64,000 bases of DNA from Vreelandella boliviensis LC1 (GTDB lineage Bacteria; Pseudomonadota; Gammaproteobacteria; Pseudomonadales; Halomonadaceae): the NCBI RefSeq assembly GCF_000236035.1, contig NZ_JH393258.1:142051-206050 (forward strand), written 5' to 3'. The position numbers were made by a program, and so were the translations under genes. Positions 1 through 8,905 of the stretch are shown piece after piece. The notes beneath the pieces are model-generated. The model was given only the letters and a program-made list of their open reading frames with translations, searched no databases and was not told the DNA's origin. Every line of letters starts with the position of its first letter. Within the stretch, counting starts at the first letter, position 1.

Positions 1-474
1 GAAGACCCTCAAGGTGAAGCCGCAGGTAACGTGGGCTATCAACCGCTACCCGCCTTCGAAGGCAACCTGCAGGATTACCCCCAAGGCGTGCCCTTCTTAG
101 GTGGCGGCGGGGTCTTCGTTATGGATACTGAAAATTCAGAAGAAGCGTTTAAATTTCTGAAATGGATGCTGCAGGATAACGAAATCGAGTGGGGTAAACG
201 CACTAAGCAATTTTCACGCGTAGCCCACTTCAACAGCGAAGAGTTACGTGGCCTGGAATCCCACTATGCTGACTTCTTGCCCGCCTACGAGCAGACCCTT
301 GAGCACGTATTTGTTCGTCAGGGCATTCCTGAATACGGGACCGTTATGTGGCAGGGCACCGTTGACTTCGCCACCGAAGTGATGAGCGGCGACCTAACCC
401 CAGAGCAAGCGCAGGATCGCTGGGTAGATAACATGACCCGTACCTTCCAGCGCGCAGGCTACCTCGAACGCTAG
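1..474 (+). CDS. ABC sugar transporter substrate-binding protein, C-terminal part
   Basis: The frame is open from the first base of the window and ends at a TAG, so only the last 157 residues or so of the protein are visible. They resemble the C-terminal lobe of a family 1 extracellular solute-binding protein: a GGGGVFVM segment, then a helix with FKFLKWM, and a closing helix typical of sugar binders. The two downstream genes are sugar-type permeases, so this should be the periplasmic receptor of that transporter. The substrate cannot be read from this piece. The downstream dgo genes make galactose, galactonate or a related sugar acid the natural guess, which is inference only. Confidence 0.8.
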   Translation, partial: EDPQGEAAGNVGYQPLPAFEGNLQDYPQGVPFLGGGGVFVMDTENSEEAFKFLKWMLQDNEIEWGKRTKQFSRVAHFNSEELRGLESHYADFLPAYEQTLEHVFVRQGIPEYGTVMWQGTVDFATEVMSGDLTPEQAQDRWVDNMTRTFQRAGYLER

Positions 475-502
475 GCTACCTCGTACCCTAACCTCTTTGG
501 CG

Positions 503-545
503 GTGGCGGCTTGGCCTACCCCCGGCTAAGCCGCCACTGCTTTTG
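503..545 (+). terminator. Hairpin between binding-protein and permease genes
   Basis: A perfect 10-bp inverted repeat (GTGGCGGCTT at 503-512 and AAGCCGCCAC at 528-537) is followed by TGCTTTTG. It lies 28 bases after the binding-protein stop. Such hairpins commonly act as partial terminators or mRNA stabilisers that keep the binding protein more abundant than its permeases. That role is inferred here. Confidence 0.55.
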
Positions 546-572
546 AATTGATGCTTTAACGAGGTTTGCGCT

Positions 573-1466
573 ATGCAAAACAATCTCCTTAATCGCTACA
601 CCCGGGGCTGGTATTTTGTATTGCCCGGCTTAATCGTCATGTTACTGATTGTGGCGTTTCCCCTTGGCATTGCCGCACGCTTCAGTCTACACGACGTATT
701 TCTTTATGATTTCAGCAACCAATGGTTCGTTGGGCTAGACAACTACGCACGTGCCTGGACAGACCCCCTATTTATTAACTCCGTTAAGGTGACGCTGCTC
801 TTTACCCTTGCCAATACCCTCGGTTGCTTAATCGTCGGTTTACTGGTTGCCTTTTTATTAAGCGGCAAGCGCATTCGCTTTAAAGCCGGTTGGATGGCGT
901 TATTTCTGCTGCCCTTTGTAATGACCCCGGTAATTGTCGGGATCACCTGGCGGCTATTTATGTGGGAACCGGACTTTGGGGTGATTAACCAGCTGTTAGG
1001 CTTTTTCGGTTTAACAGGCCCCTATTGGCTAACCGATAGCTCAACTGCGCTGTTTGCTACTGCGCTCACCAACGCCTGGCACTTAACCCCCATGGCGATA
1101 TTGGTGCTCTACGCAGCGCTTACCACGATTCCCGACGATATGTATGAAGCCGCCAAGGTCGACGGTGCTGGTGCATTCCAAACGCTTTGGCATGTGGTAC
1201 TGCCAATGATTCGCGCTCATATTCTGTTTGTCTCCATTATCATCATGACCAGTGCATTCCGCGAATTTGACATGGTGTACACCATGACCGGCGGTGGCCC
1301 TGGGCGTTCGACAACAGTGATGAGTGTTTTGGCTTATAACCGCGGCATCGCCAACCAGGATATGGGCATGGCCAACACCATCGCCTTTACCATGTTTATG
1401 ATTATGGCGGTCGTGGCCTGGCTGTATATTAAAGTCTACAAGGTAAATAAGGAGGCCAGCGCATGA
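573..1466 (+). CDS. ABC sugar transporter permease (MalF/UgpA type)
   Basis: The 297-residue integral membrane protein belongs to the carbohydrate uptake-1 permease family. It has about six hydrophobic segments and an EAA loop (YEAAKVDGAGAFQTLWHVVLP) near residues 190-210 that docks onto the ATPase. The ATG at 573 has a GAGG ribosome site. The 3' end overlaps the next permease by four bases (ATGA), showing translational coupling. With the preceding binding protein it forms a sugar or sugar-acid importer. No ATPase gene lies downstream in this window, so it is either upstream of the window or supplied by a shared MalK-type subunit such as the one at 19042-20148. Confidence 0.9.
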   Translation: MQNNLLNRYTRGWYFVLPGLIVMLLIVAFPLGIAARFSLHDVFLYDFSNQWFVGLDNYARAWTDPLFINSVKVTLLFTLANTLGCLIVGLLVAFLLSGKRIRFKAGWMALFLLPFVMTPVIVGITWRLFMWEPDFGVINQLLGFFGLTGPYWLTDSSTALFATALTNAWHLTPMAILVLYAALTTIPDDMYEAAKVDGAGAFQTLWHVVLPMIRAHILFVSIIIMTSAFREFDMVYTMTGGGPGRSTTVMSVLAYNRGIANQDMGMANTIAFTMFMIMAVVAWLYIKVYKVNKEASA

Positions 1467-2305
1467 ATGATCGTAACAAAGCCAACGCAAAACTCGCTGG
1501 TCAGTATTTCGGCTTAACCCTCTGGCTGATTATTTCACTGCTGCCACCGGTTATTCTGCTCGCGGCGGCCTTTAACGAAACCGCCATGTTCCGCTCTCCG
1601 CTAGCGCTACTAACGTTAAGAGACTTTACCCTTAACAACTTTAGTGTTGCCTTTAATGCTGGCGATTTTTGGTTCTATTTCCGTAACAGCGTGATAATCG
1701 CCGTAGCATCGGTGATTATTTCCGTCGCAGTGTGCGTGCCCATGGCATACGGACTTAACAAACTACGCCCTAAAATACGCGGCGCGCTGTCGTTTGCGAT
1801 ACTGGCCATGCGCTTCCTTCCTCACGTGGTGCTGGCGCTGCCGCTGTTCCTGATTTTTGTTGATCTGGGGTTATCCGGCTCGCGCACGGGGCTGCTGTTT
1901 GCCCATTTGGCGATTCATATACCGTTCGCGGTTTGGATGATGGTGGGCTTTTTCGAGAACGTGCCCAAAGAGATGGAAGAAGCCGCCATCGTTGATGGCT
2001 GCGGCCCCTGGAAGCTTTTCTGGAGCATTTCACTGCCTGTCGTTCGACCAGGCCTAAACGCACTGGCAATTCTGATTTTCATTATGTCCTGGAACGAGTA
2101 CCTGTTCGCACTGTTCCTGGCAGGCAGCGACGCCCAGCCACTCACGGTGGGGATTACTCGCTTTATGGGCGGCGTTGAAGCCGGTGCTCAGTATGGCGTT
2201 ATTGCCGCCTACGCCAGCTTGATCGTACTGCCGGTGATTATCTTTGCACTGCTCGCCAACCGCTACATCGTGACAGGTATGACCGCCGGTGCGGTGAAGG
2301 GGTAA
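1463..2305 (+). CDS. ABC sugar transporter permease (MalG/UgpE type)
   Basis: The 280-residue second permease has about six membrane segments and the EAA motif EMEEAAIVDGCGPWKLFW near residues 170-190. It ends in the TAGAVKG tail common to MalG-like permeases. The start overlaps the previous stop and has a very strong AAGGAGG site seven bases upstream. It pairs with the 573-1466 product to form the membrane channel. A clear terminator follows at 2351, so the transporter operon seems to end here, before the galactonate genes. Confidence 0.9.
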   Translation: MNDRNKANAKLAGQYFGLTLWLIISLLPPVILLAAAFNETAMFRSPLALLTLRDFTLNNFSVAFNAGDFWFYFRNSVIIAVASVIISVAVCVPMAYGLNKLRPKIRGALSFAILAMRFLPHVVLALPLFLIFVDLGLSGSRTGLLFAHLAIHIPFAVWMMVGFFENVPKEMEEAAIVDGCGPWKLFWSISLPVVRPGLNALAILIFIMSWNEYLFALFLAGSDAQPLTVGITRFMGGVEAGAQYGVIAAYASLIVLPVIIFALLANRYIVTGMTAGAVKG

Positions 2306-2350
2306 CGTTTTAAGCACGGCTTACTAGCAACGATTTACTAACCACGATTT

Positions 2351-2387
2351 GCCCACATCTGTTGCCAACAGACGTGGGCTTTTTTTG
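2351..2387 (+). terminator. Rho-independent terminator of the ABC operon
   Basis: GCCCACATCTGTTG pairs with CAACAGACGTGGGC (one G-T pair) to give a 13-14 bp stem followed directly by seven T residues. It separates the transporter genes from the gntR-dgo operon. Confidence 0.85.
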
Positions 2388-2439
2388 CTTGGATTAAAAC
2401 TCATCAACCGCCCAAAGGGGCTCATAGCGTGACTTGTTT

Positions 2440-2454
2440 AAATGTCAGACATTT
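2440..2454. promoter_or_regulatory. Probable GntR/DgoR operator
   Basis: AAATGTCAGACATTT is a perfect 15-bp palindrome centred about 49 bases before the gntR start. Its length and symmetry suit a FadR-subfamily GntR dimer. A close copy (13 of 15 positions) lies before the symporter gene at 8701-8715. Binding by the adjacent regulator is inferred. Confidence 0.6.
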
Positions 2455-2495
2455 ACTAGACTAGCTGTCATCGAACACATAATAAGAGATAACCG

Positions 2496-3215
2496 ATGAC
2501 GCTGGACGCTCTGCCGCCCCATCAGGGTGGCGCTGAACAATTAGCGCGCCTACTCGCCCAGGCACTACTGGCAGGCCATTGGCAACCCGGTGATGTTTTT
2601 CCCCGCGAATTGGATATCGGCGCTCATTTTGACGTCAGCCGTAATCAGGTACGCAATGCACTGACCAGCCTCACCGCGACGGGACTCTTAGAGCGCACCG
2701 CAGGGCGCGGCACGCTGGTGCGCGAGATCGGCGACTGGCACCTGCTAGACCCGCTGATGAGCGAATGGATGACCGGCCTCGTCAATCTTGACCCGCAACT
2801 GGTCAGGGCTATTTACGCGTTCCGCTACTCTGCCGAACCCGTGGTGGCAGGCCTGGCGGCACAGGAGGCCCAGGCTGAAGACATTGAACGCCTTGAGAGC
2901 GCCTTTACGGGCATGGAAAAAACGGCCATTTGCGCTGAAGCCCGTGCCGAGCATGCCGAGTACGACGTTGCCTTTCACGACGCCACTTACCGAGCTAGCC
3001 ATAATTTAGTCTGGCGCCAAATGGGGCACTTATTGCGCCCTTCAATCATGGCGCTGATACACCGTTCGCAGCACCGCACCGATACGCTAGATGACAGTCT
3101 CGCACGCCATCGTCAGGTGCTTGACGCCATACGCAACCGCGATGCCAGCGGCGCAGAGCGTGCCGCGCGAGAAGTTCTGCGCCGCACCGCCATCGACCTT
3201 GGCATCGTCAATTAA
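2496..3215 (+). CDS. dgoR: GntR family (FadR subfamily) regulator of galactonate genes
   Basis: The 239-residue protein has an N-terminal winged helix-turn-helix (about residues 10-75, with SRNQVRNALTSL as recognition region and the TAGRGT wing) and an all-helical FCD effector domain (about 95-225). The FCD metal or ligand site is suggested by the D..FH and later H residues (YDVAFHDATY and the RHRQVLDAI helix). It is the first gene of the cluster with dgoD, dgoK and dgoA, the same association as E. coli dgoR, so a galactonate-responsive repressor is likely. A 15-bp palindrome just upstream suggests autoregulation. Confidence 0.85.
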   Translation: MTLDALPPHQGGAEQLARLLAQALLAGHWQPGDVFPRELDIGAHFDVSRNQVRNALTSLTATGLLERTAGRGTLVREIGDWHLLDPLMSEWMTGLVNLDPQLVRAIYAFRYSAEPVVAGLAAQEAQAEDIERLESAFTGMEKTAICAEARAEHAEYDVAFHDATYRASHNLVWRQMGHLLRPSIMALIHRSQHRTDTLDDSLARHRQVLDAIRNRDASGAERAAREVLRRTAIDLGIVN

Positions 3216-3230
3216 TAAGGACCTGATCGA

Positions 3231-4379
3231 ATGAAAATCACCAAACTCAAGACCTGGCAAGTTCCCCCACGCTGGCTGTTTCTCAAGATCGAAACCGACG
3301 AAGGCTGCTACGGTTGGGGAGAGCCAGTTATTGAAGGCCGCGCGGCTACCGTTGAGGCCGCCGTGCATGAGCTCTCCGACTACCTGATTGGCCAGGATCC
3401 ACACCGCATCGAGCACCTATGGAACATGATGTACCGCGCCGGATTTTATCGCGGTGGGCCGATTTTGATGAGCGCGATCGCAGGGATTGACCAGGCGCTG
3501 TGGGATCTTAAAGGTCGCGACCTGGGTGTGCCCGTTCACCAACTGCTTGGCGGCGCCGTACGCGATAAAATGCGCATGTACGCCTGGACGGGCGGCGACC
3601 GCCCCAGCGATGTTGGCGCTGGAGCCAAAGCACTGGTCGAAAAAGGCTTTACGGCCTTCAAAATGAACGGCACCCCCGAGATGCAAATCGTCGATTCTCA
3701 CCGCAAGGTCGATGAAGCCGTCGCTCGCGTGGCCGAAGCCCGCGATGCGGTGGGGCCGGATGTCGGCATTGGCATCGACTTTCATGGCCGCGTGCACCGC
3801 CCCATGGCCAAAGCGCTGCTGCGCGAGCTAGAGCCCTTCCACCCCATGTTTGTGGAAGAGCCGGTTGCCCCCGAACATCTGCCCTGCTTGAAAGATATTG
3901 CCGGCGGGCTTGGCTACCCGCTAGCCACCGGCGAGCGGCTGCATACCCGCTTTCAGTTCCGCGATTTACTGGCCGATGGCATGATCGACATTATTCAGCC
4001 GGATATTTCCCACTGCGGCGGCATCAGCGAAGGCCTCAAAATTGCCGCGCTGGCCTCCGCTTACGACGTCGCCTTAGCGCCCCACTGCCCGCTCGGCCCG
4101 TTAACCCTGGCCGCATCTTTACAGCTGGATGCGGTCAGCCACAACGCCTTTATTCAAGAGCAGAGCATGGGCATTCATTACAACCAGGGCAACGACGTCC
4201 TCGACTATCTGGTCGATAAATCCGCCCTGGCGATTGAAGACGGCTTCTGCGCTATTCCCCAAGGCCCTGGGCTTGGCGTTGAAATTAACGAAGCGTTTGT
4301 TGAGGAGCGCGCCAAAGTGGGCCACCGCTGGCGAAACCCGGTATGGACCCACGAAGACGGCTCTATTGCGGAGTGGTAA
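3231..4379 (+). CDS. dgoD: D-galactonate dehydratase
   Basis: This 382-residue enolase-superfamily enzyme (mandelate racemase/muconate lactonizing type) is the same length as E. coli DgoD and matches it across conserved blocks ([49 protein letters not shown]). It removes water from D-galactonate to give 2-dehydro-3-deoxy-D-galactonate. Metal-binding acids are visible in GIDFHGR, FVEEPV and ATGERL, and the catalytic His in APHCPLGP. The gene follows the regulator by 15 bases and precedes the kinase by 3, so all are co-transcribed. Confidence 0.96.
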   Translation: MKITKLKTWQVPPRWLFLKIETDEGCYGWGEPVIEGRAATVEAAVHELSDYLIGQDPHRIEHLWNMMYRAGFYRGGPILMSAIAGIDQALWDLKGRDLGVPVHQLLGGAVRDKMRMYAWTGGDRPSDVGAGAKALVEKGFTAFKMNGTPEMQIVDSHRKVDEAVARVAEARDAVGPDVGIGIDFHGRVHRPMAKALLRELEPFHPMFVEEPVAPEHLPCLKDIAGGLGYPLATGERLHTRFQFRDLLADGMIDIIQPDISHCGGISEGLKIAALASAYDVALAPHCPLGPLTLAASLQLDAVSHNAFIQEQSMGIHYNQGNDVLDYLVDKSALAIEDGFCAIPQGPGLGVEINEAFVEERAKVGHRWRNPVWTHEDGSIAEW

Positions 4380-4382
4380 GCC

Positions 4383-5378
4383 ATGGGATCAACCGTGATG
4401 AGTGAAACGCCTGAAATTACAGATCAATTAATCTGGATTGCCGTGGACTGGGGTTCCAGCAACCTGCGCGCCTGGGGGCTGGATCAACACGACCACGTGA
4501 TTGCCCGGGCCACTAGCGACAAGGGTATGCTGTCGCTCAAAGCCGATGAGTATGAAGCCGAACTGCTGCGGCTGGTGGGCGACTGGCTGCCCACCACCGG
4601 CCAGACTGATGTCCTGGTGTGCGGTATGGCGGGGGCGCGCCAGGGCTGGCTGGAAGCCGCCTATTTGCCGGTGCCTACTCGGCTTGACCAACTTAGCCAA
4701 GGCGCAGTACCACCAACGCTTACAGGCGACCAGCTACGTGTTTATCTACTGCCCGGTTTAAGCCAAACCCACAGTACGGCGACTCACTTTGATGTGATGC
4801 GTGGCGAGGAGACCCAATTAGCAGGCCTGGTCGCTGACTCACCTGACTTTACAGGGCTTGCCTGCCTGCCGGGCACCCACGCCAAATGGGCCACTCTTGA
4901 AGCGGGCGCGGTGAGTGGGTTTTCGACCTACTTAACCGGCGAGCTCTACCAGCTATTGGCCACCAAATCAGTTTTGCGCCATTCCGTCGGCAGCGATGAG
5001 CTTCAAGACCCCGCTTGCCGTGAGGCGTTTATTGCGGCCGTTAGCGAGATCTACGCGGCGCCCGAAACCTTTAGTAGTCGCTTGTTCGGCCTGCGCGCGC
5101 AGGATTTACTCGATGGTCGACTACCTACAGGCGATACGCGGGGAACGGTGCTCGCCGCACGGCTTTCAGGGCTCGCCATTGGCCTTGAGCTATCCGGCGC
5201 CTGCCGTGGGCGCCCCATTGAACAGTCAATCACCCTGATTGGCAACCAAGCCCTATGCCAGCGCTATACGCTGGCACTCAATACGATCGGCTATCAGACG
5301 CAGCATGTGGATGGTGACGCCGCGGTACTCGCTGGCCTTCAGCTTGCCCATCAAGCGCTTAAGGCGGCTAACTGTTAA
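4383..5378 (+). CDS. dgoK: 2-dehydro-3-deoxygalactonokinase
   Basis: The 331-residue protein has the DgoK N-terminus with the phosphate-binding motif AVDWGSSNLRAW and later blocks (CGMAGARQGW, LPGTHAKWA, TYLTGELY, LIGNQALCQRYTLAL) typical of this ASKHA-fold sugar-acid kinase family. It phosphorylates 2-dehydro-3-deoxygalactonate at C6 with ATP. The ATG at 4383 is supported by GGAG about ten bases upstream; an in-frame ATG at 4398 is an alternative. The stop codon overlaps or abuts the start of the aldolase gene, indicating coupling. Confidence 0.93.
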   Translation: MGSTVMSETPEITDQLIWIAVDWGSSNLRAWGLDQHDHVIARATSDKGMLSLKADEYEAELLRLVGDWLPTTGQTDVLVCGMAGARQGWLEAAYLPVPTRLDQLSQGAVPPTLTGDQLRVYLLPGLSQTHSTATHFDVMRGEETQLAGLVADSPDFTGLACLPGTHAKWATLEAGAVSGFSTYLTGELYQLLATKSVLRHSVGSDELQDPACREAFIAAVSEIYAAPETFSSRLFGLRAQDLLDGRLPTGDTRGTVLAARLSGLAIGLELSGACRGRPIEQSITLIGNQALCQRYTLALNTIGYQTQHVDGDAAVLAGLQLAHQALKAANC

Positions 5379-5392
5379 TGGAGAGAGTGACT

Positions 5393-5998
5393 ATGACGTT
5401 GCCCTTAATCGGTATTTTGCGCGGTGTGGCGCCCGACGAAGTGGTTGATATTGCTAAAGCGGTGCTGGACGCAGGCATTACCCAGATTGAAGTACCGCTT
5501 AATTCACCCAACCCGCTGGAAAGCATTCGCCGCTTGGTGGAAGCCTTTGGCGAGCGCGCGGTCATTGGTGCAGGTACGGTGCTCACTCCGGCTCAGGTGC
5601 GTGAAGTTCACGCTGCTGGTGGGCGCTTAATCGTTTCTCCCAACTGTCGGCCTGCGGTCATTGAAGAGACGCATAGACTCGGTATGGCGAGCTGGCCGGG
5701 GATTGTGACACCCTCTGAAGCCTTCGATGCACTCGATGCAGGTGCCACCGGACTTAAACTCTTCCCCGCGGTGCAGGTAGGATTAGCGGGCATGCAGGCA
5801 GTGCGCTCAGTACTGCCCACAGGCGCCCTTTTGTATGCTGTTGGCGGCGTTGGGGTCGATAACTTCGCCGCTTGGCGCGCAGCGGGTGTCGATGGTGCAG
5901 GGCTGGGCAGCGCGTTATACAAACCCGGCCAAAGCGCTTCCCAGGTAGGTCAACAGGCCCAAGCCCTTGTCGATGCTTGGTTAGCAGGAGAACAATAA
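5393..5998 (+). CDS. dgoA: 2-dehydro-3-deoxy-6-phosphogalactonate aldolase
   Basis: The 201-residue class I aldolase of the KDPG/KDPGal family splits the phosphorylated intermediate into pyruvate and glyceraldehyde 3-phosphate. The Schiff-base lysine lies in GLKLFPA, and ILRG, EVPLNSP, IGAGTVL and AVGGV motifs match the family. The ATG at 5393 is chosen because GGAGAGAG sits just before it; an ATG at 5378 overlapping the dgoK stop would add five residues. It is distinct from the Eda-type paralogue at 8906-9568, which belongs to the Entner-Doudoroff branch. Confidence 0.93.
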   Translation: MTLPLIGILRGVAPDEVVDIAKAVLDAGITQIEVPLNSPNPLESIRRLVEAFGERAVIGAGTVLTPAQVREVHAAGGRLIVSPNCRPAVIEETHRLGMASWPGIVTPSEAFDALDAGATGLKLFPAVQVGLAGMQAVRSVLPTGALLYAVGGVGVDNFAAWRAAGVDGAGLGSALYKPGQSASQVGQQAQALVDAWLAGEQ

Positions 5999-6013
5999 GG
6001 AGAACAAACAAAA

Positions 6014-6910
6014 ATGAACACAGGTAGGCATGTTTCAACGTGGCAGGCAGAGTTAGCGGTTGATTGCCGCTGCACCCTGGGTGAAGGCCCACAGTGGGAC
6101 GCTAAAAATCAGCGCCTTTATTGGTGCGACATTCTTGAAAAACAGCTGCACTGGCTCTCCCCCGCCAGCGGTGAGAGCGGCCACTATCAGCTTGATCATA
6201 AGGTGTCACTAGCAGCACCCCTTGATGAGGGTGGCCTACTGCTAGTCGGCGAAGACCGCTTAAGCCGCTTCGACCCAAGCATCGGCAATATCGAAAAGCT
6301 GTGCGATTTCGAGGCCGACAACCCCATCACCCGCAGCAATGACGCCCGCATTGACCGCCACGGCAGCCTGTGGCTCTCCAGCATGGGTAAAAGTGCGGAA
6401 AGAAACGCGGGAAGCCTCTACCGCCTGCACCGCGGCGAGCTGTCCCGGCTGCGTACAGGGCTGACGATTCCCAATGCTATCTGCTTTGCTGAAAACGGTG
6501 AGTTTGCCTGGTTTACCGATACGGTGACCGGGGTGGTAATGCGCTGGGCGCTGGATAGCGACGGCTGGCCGCAGGGCGAGCCGCAGCCCTGGGCAGATTT
6601 TTTCGAGCATCAAGGCAATCCAGACGGTGCCGTGGTAGATAGTGAAGGCTGTCTCTGGCTAGCGCTGTGGGGGGCTGGGCAAGTGGTGCGTTTGGATCAC
6701 GACGGCAACATAATAGGCCGCGTTGAGCTGCCTGTCAGCCAACCCTCCTGCCCGGCGTTTGCAGGCCCTGATCTAAAAACGCTCTATATCACCACAGCGC
6801 AAGAGGGATTTAGCGCGGAGCAGCTAGCCCAAGAACCTACCGCAGGCTCACTATATAGGGTCGAAACCGGTATCAAAGGATTGGCTGAACTGCCGCTGCG
6901 CCTAGAATAG
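6014..6910 (+). CDS. SMP-30/gluconolactonase family lactonase
   Basis: The 298-residue six-bladed beta-propeller protein of the SMP-30/regucalcin family has the metal-site features LGEGPQWD (Glu ligand), RSNDARIDRHG, IPNAICF and NPDGAVVDSEG. These enzymes hydrolyse sugar lactones, and its place as the last gene after dgoA suggests it opens galactono-1,4-lactone or a similar aldonolactone to feed DgoD. GGAG lies upstream of the ATG at 6014. The lactone specificity cannot be told from sequence alone, and no sugar dehydrogenase gene is in view to make the lactone. Confidence 0.85.
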   Translation: MNTGRHVSTWQAELAVDCRCTLGEGPQWDAKNQRLYWCDILEKQLHWLSPASGESGHYQLDHKVSLAAPLDEGGLLLVGEDRLSRFDPSIGNIEKLCDFEADNPITRSNDARIDRHGSLWLSSMGKSAERNAGSLYRLHRGELSRLRTGLTIPNAICFAENGEFAWFTDTVTGVVMRWALDSDGWPQGEPQPWADFFEHQGNPDGAVVDSEGCLWLALWGAGQVVRLDHDGNIIGRVELPVSQPSCPAFAGPDLKTLYITTAQEGFSAEQLAQEPTAGSLYRVETGIKGLAELPLRLE

Positions 6911-6940
6911 GCTGTTGCCATTGCCCCAAGCTAACCCTCT

Positions 6941-7025
6941 GTCATTGCAAGCAAAGCAATCTCGGGGGATCTGCTACCGAAAGTTGAGATTGCCGCGTCG
7001 CTGCGCTCCTCGCAACGACGCGGCC
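6941..7025. repeat. REP-like dispersed palindromic repeat
   Basis: The segment runs from GTCATTGCAAGC through AGCAATCTC, a short centre, then GAGATTGCCGCGTCG to CTCCTCGCAACGACGC. It is an imperfect inverted repeat with the GTCATTGCGAG/AGCAATCT signature common to intergenic repeats in many proteobacteria. It sits between two convergent genes. No second copy was noticed in this window. Confidence 0.6.
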
Positions 7026-7045
7026 TCTTTCCCAATAATCCCAAC

Positions 7046-8641
7046 TTAACCGGCGAAGCTGATATACATAACGATAACTAACACGACCAAGACGATACCG
7101 GCGGGTACTGCGCCCTTCCAGGGTGTTAGATCCACATCGCCGCTATGCTGCTGAATCCAATCAGTTTCCCTTGGGCGCAGCTTGCCAATAATCAGCATCA
7201 CAACGACCAGCAATACAAACACCATCGCCACGAAGTGGAACTCGTGCATGATCTGCGGCAGCAGTGTAAACGGTGGCACAAAGTAACCGGCGGCAATCAA
7301 CAAGCAGCCGCCCACCAGGGCAATCTTGGCCGCCATCGGTGGAACACGCTTGGTTAATAGCCCTACCAGCACTACTGCTAGAATCGGAATAAAGTAAATC
7401 GCGTTCATCTTCTGCAGGTAGCCAAACAGACTATCCTGGCCTGCCAACAACGGCGCGATAATCATGGTAATAATGGCCATGATCCAGCCGAAGACCTTAC
7501 CCGATTTAACCACCTGCTCTTCAGTCGCCTGCTTATTCAGCACGCCTTTATAGATGCCCAGGCTGAAAATCGTGGTGGTACTGTTCAGAGCGGAGTTAAA
7601 CGACGACAGAATCGCACCCACCATAACGGCAGCGAAAAACCCGGTTAGATACGGCGGCAATACGTTAAATACCAAATGGCCGTAGGCTTCATCGGCACGC
7701 ACGCCTTGATCGGCATAAAGATGGTAGGCAATGATCCCCGGCAGTACGAGATACAACGGGCCAAGCAGTTTAAACAGACCGGTCAGCAGCACACCCTTCT
7801 GACCTTCAGCCAAGTTTTTGGCCGCAAAGGTACGCTGAATAATCTGCTGGTTGGTGGTCCAGTAGAACAAGTTAATCAGGAAAACGCCGGTAAACAGAGT
7901 AAAGAACGGCACCTGCTGATCAGCGCCGCCAATCGAATTAAGCTTATCCGGGTCGCTCTCTTTGAGGATGCTCCAGCCTTCCATAATACCCGTGCCGTCG
8001 CTCACAGCCTGAAGGCCGAAATAGACAATCACGAAACCGCCAATCAATAGCCCAACGCCATTAAGCGTATCTGAAACCGCAACCGTGCGTAGCCCTCCAA
8101 ACAGTGCATACACCGCGCCAATAATACCGACGATCCACACCGTTAACCAAAGCAGCGTCGCCGAAGACTCGATACCGGTCAGCCCCTGAAGATCGAGCAT
8201 CCCCTGCAGACCGATGGCGCCGGAATAGAGAATAATCGGCAGCAGAACCACTGCATAAGCAATTAGGAAAATGATATTGGTGATTAGCTGGGTGGTCTTA
8301 TCGAAACGAATTTCGAGTAGCTGCGGGAGCGTGGCAATGCCACTTTTCAAAAACCGCGGCAGGAAGAAGAGCGCCAACGCCACCAATGCGATAACCGCCA
8401 CCACTTCCCAGGCCATCACGCTTAAACCATCGGAAAACGCCGCCCCATTGAGCCCCACCATTTGCTCGGTGGAGAGGTTGGTCATTAACAGAGAACCGGC
8501 GATCAGCGGGAAAGTTAGCGTACGCCCTGCCAGAAAGTAGCCGCTGGTACTTGAGTGGTCATCTCGGCGAGTAATTTGCCAAGTGATAAAGGCGACAAGC
8601 CCTGTAAAAAACAGGAAGGACGCCAGGGTCAAAGCGTGCAT
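7046..8641 (-). CDS. Sodium:solute symporter (SSS family, YidK/SglT-like)
   Basis: The 531-residue protein has about 13-14 hydrophobic segments and the SSS family pattern: GYFLAGRTL near residue 34, [13 protein letters not shown] near residue 55, and [16 protein letters not shown] near residue 260. These blocks match the vSGLT/YidK branch, which imports sugars with Na+. AGGTGA lies before the ATG. A copy of the GntR-type operator found before the dgo cluster lies 60-74 bases upstream, so it may import galactose, galactonate or a related compound under the same control. The substrate remains inferred. Confidence 0.88.
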   Translation of the reverse strand: MHALTLASFLFFTGLVAFITWQITRRDDHSSTSGYFLAGRTLTFPLIAGSLLMTNLSTEQMVGLNGAAFSDGLSVMAWEVVAVIALVALALFFLPRFLKSGIATLPQLLEIRFDKTTQLITNIIFLIAYAVVLLPIILYSGAIGLQGMLDLQGLTGIESSATLLWLTVWIVGIIGAVYALFGGLRTVAVSDTLNGVGLLIGGFVIVYFGLQAVSDGTGIMEGWSILKESDPDKLNSIGGADQQVPFFTLFTGVFLINLFYWTTNQQIIQRTFAAKNLAEGQKGVLLTGLFKLLGPLYLVLPGIIAYHLYADQGVRADEAYGHLVFNVLPPYLTGFFAAVMVGAILSSFNSALNSTTTIFSLGIYKGVLNKQATEEQVVKSGKVFGWIMAIITMIIAPLLAGQDSLFGYLQKMNAIYFIPILAVVLVGLLTKRVPPMAAKIALVGGCLLIAAGYFVPPFTLLPQIMHEFHFVAMVFVLLVVVMLIIGKLRPRETDWIQQHSGDVDLTPWKGAVPAGIVLVVLVIVMYISFAG

Positions 8642-8700
8642 TTTGACTCACCTCATGATCATTGTAAGTGACACGCACGTTACTGTATGCGCGTATAGCG

Positions 8701-8715
8701 AAATGTCAGACAAAT
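8701..8715. promoter_or_regulatory. Second GntR/DgoR-type operator, before the symporter gene
   Basis: AAATGTCAGACAAAT matches the perfect palindrome at 2440-2454 in 13 of 15 positions, with only one flank changed. It lies upstream of the minus-strand symporter start at 8641, where a repressor would block its promoter. Confidence 0.5.
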
Positions 8716-8809
8716 CTTCCTGCCATTTTAGTTGAGCTGAATATAGCCTGTTATACGTCTTTGGTCGTACGCAGGCGGCTACGATACGCGAATGACAAAA
8801 TTTCGCTAT

Positions 8810-8847
8810 AAAAAAACCCTAGCAATGGTTAAAAACCATAACTAGGG
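8810..8847 (-). terminator. Terminator of the zwf-pgl-eda operon
   Basis: Read on the minus strand, CCCTAG and ATGGTT arms pair around a short loop and are followed by about seven T residues (A run at 8810-8816 on the plus strand). It lies about 60 bases beyond the eda stop. Confidence 0.75.
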
Positions 8848-8905
8848 CCAGCATTTACGCAACCTGCGATAGGTGGCTTATGGATGCCTATTGAGTGGTG
8901 CCTGC

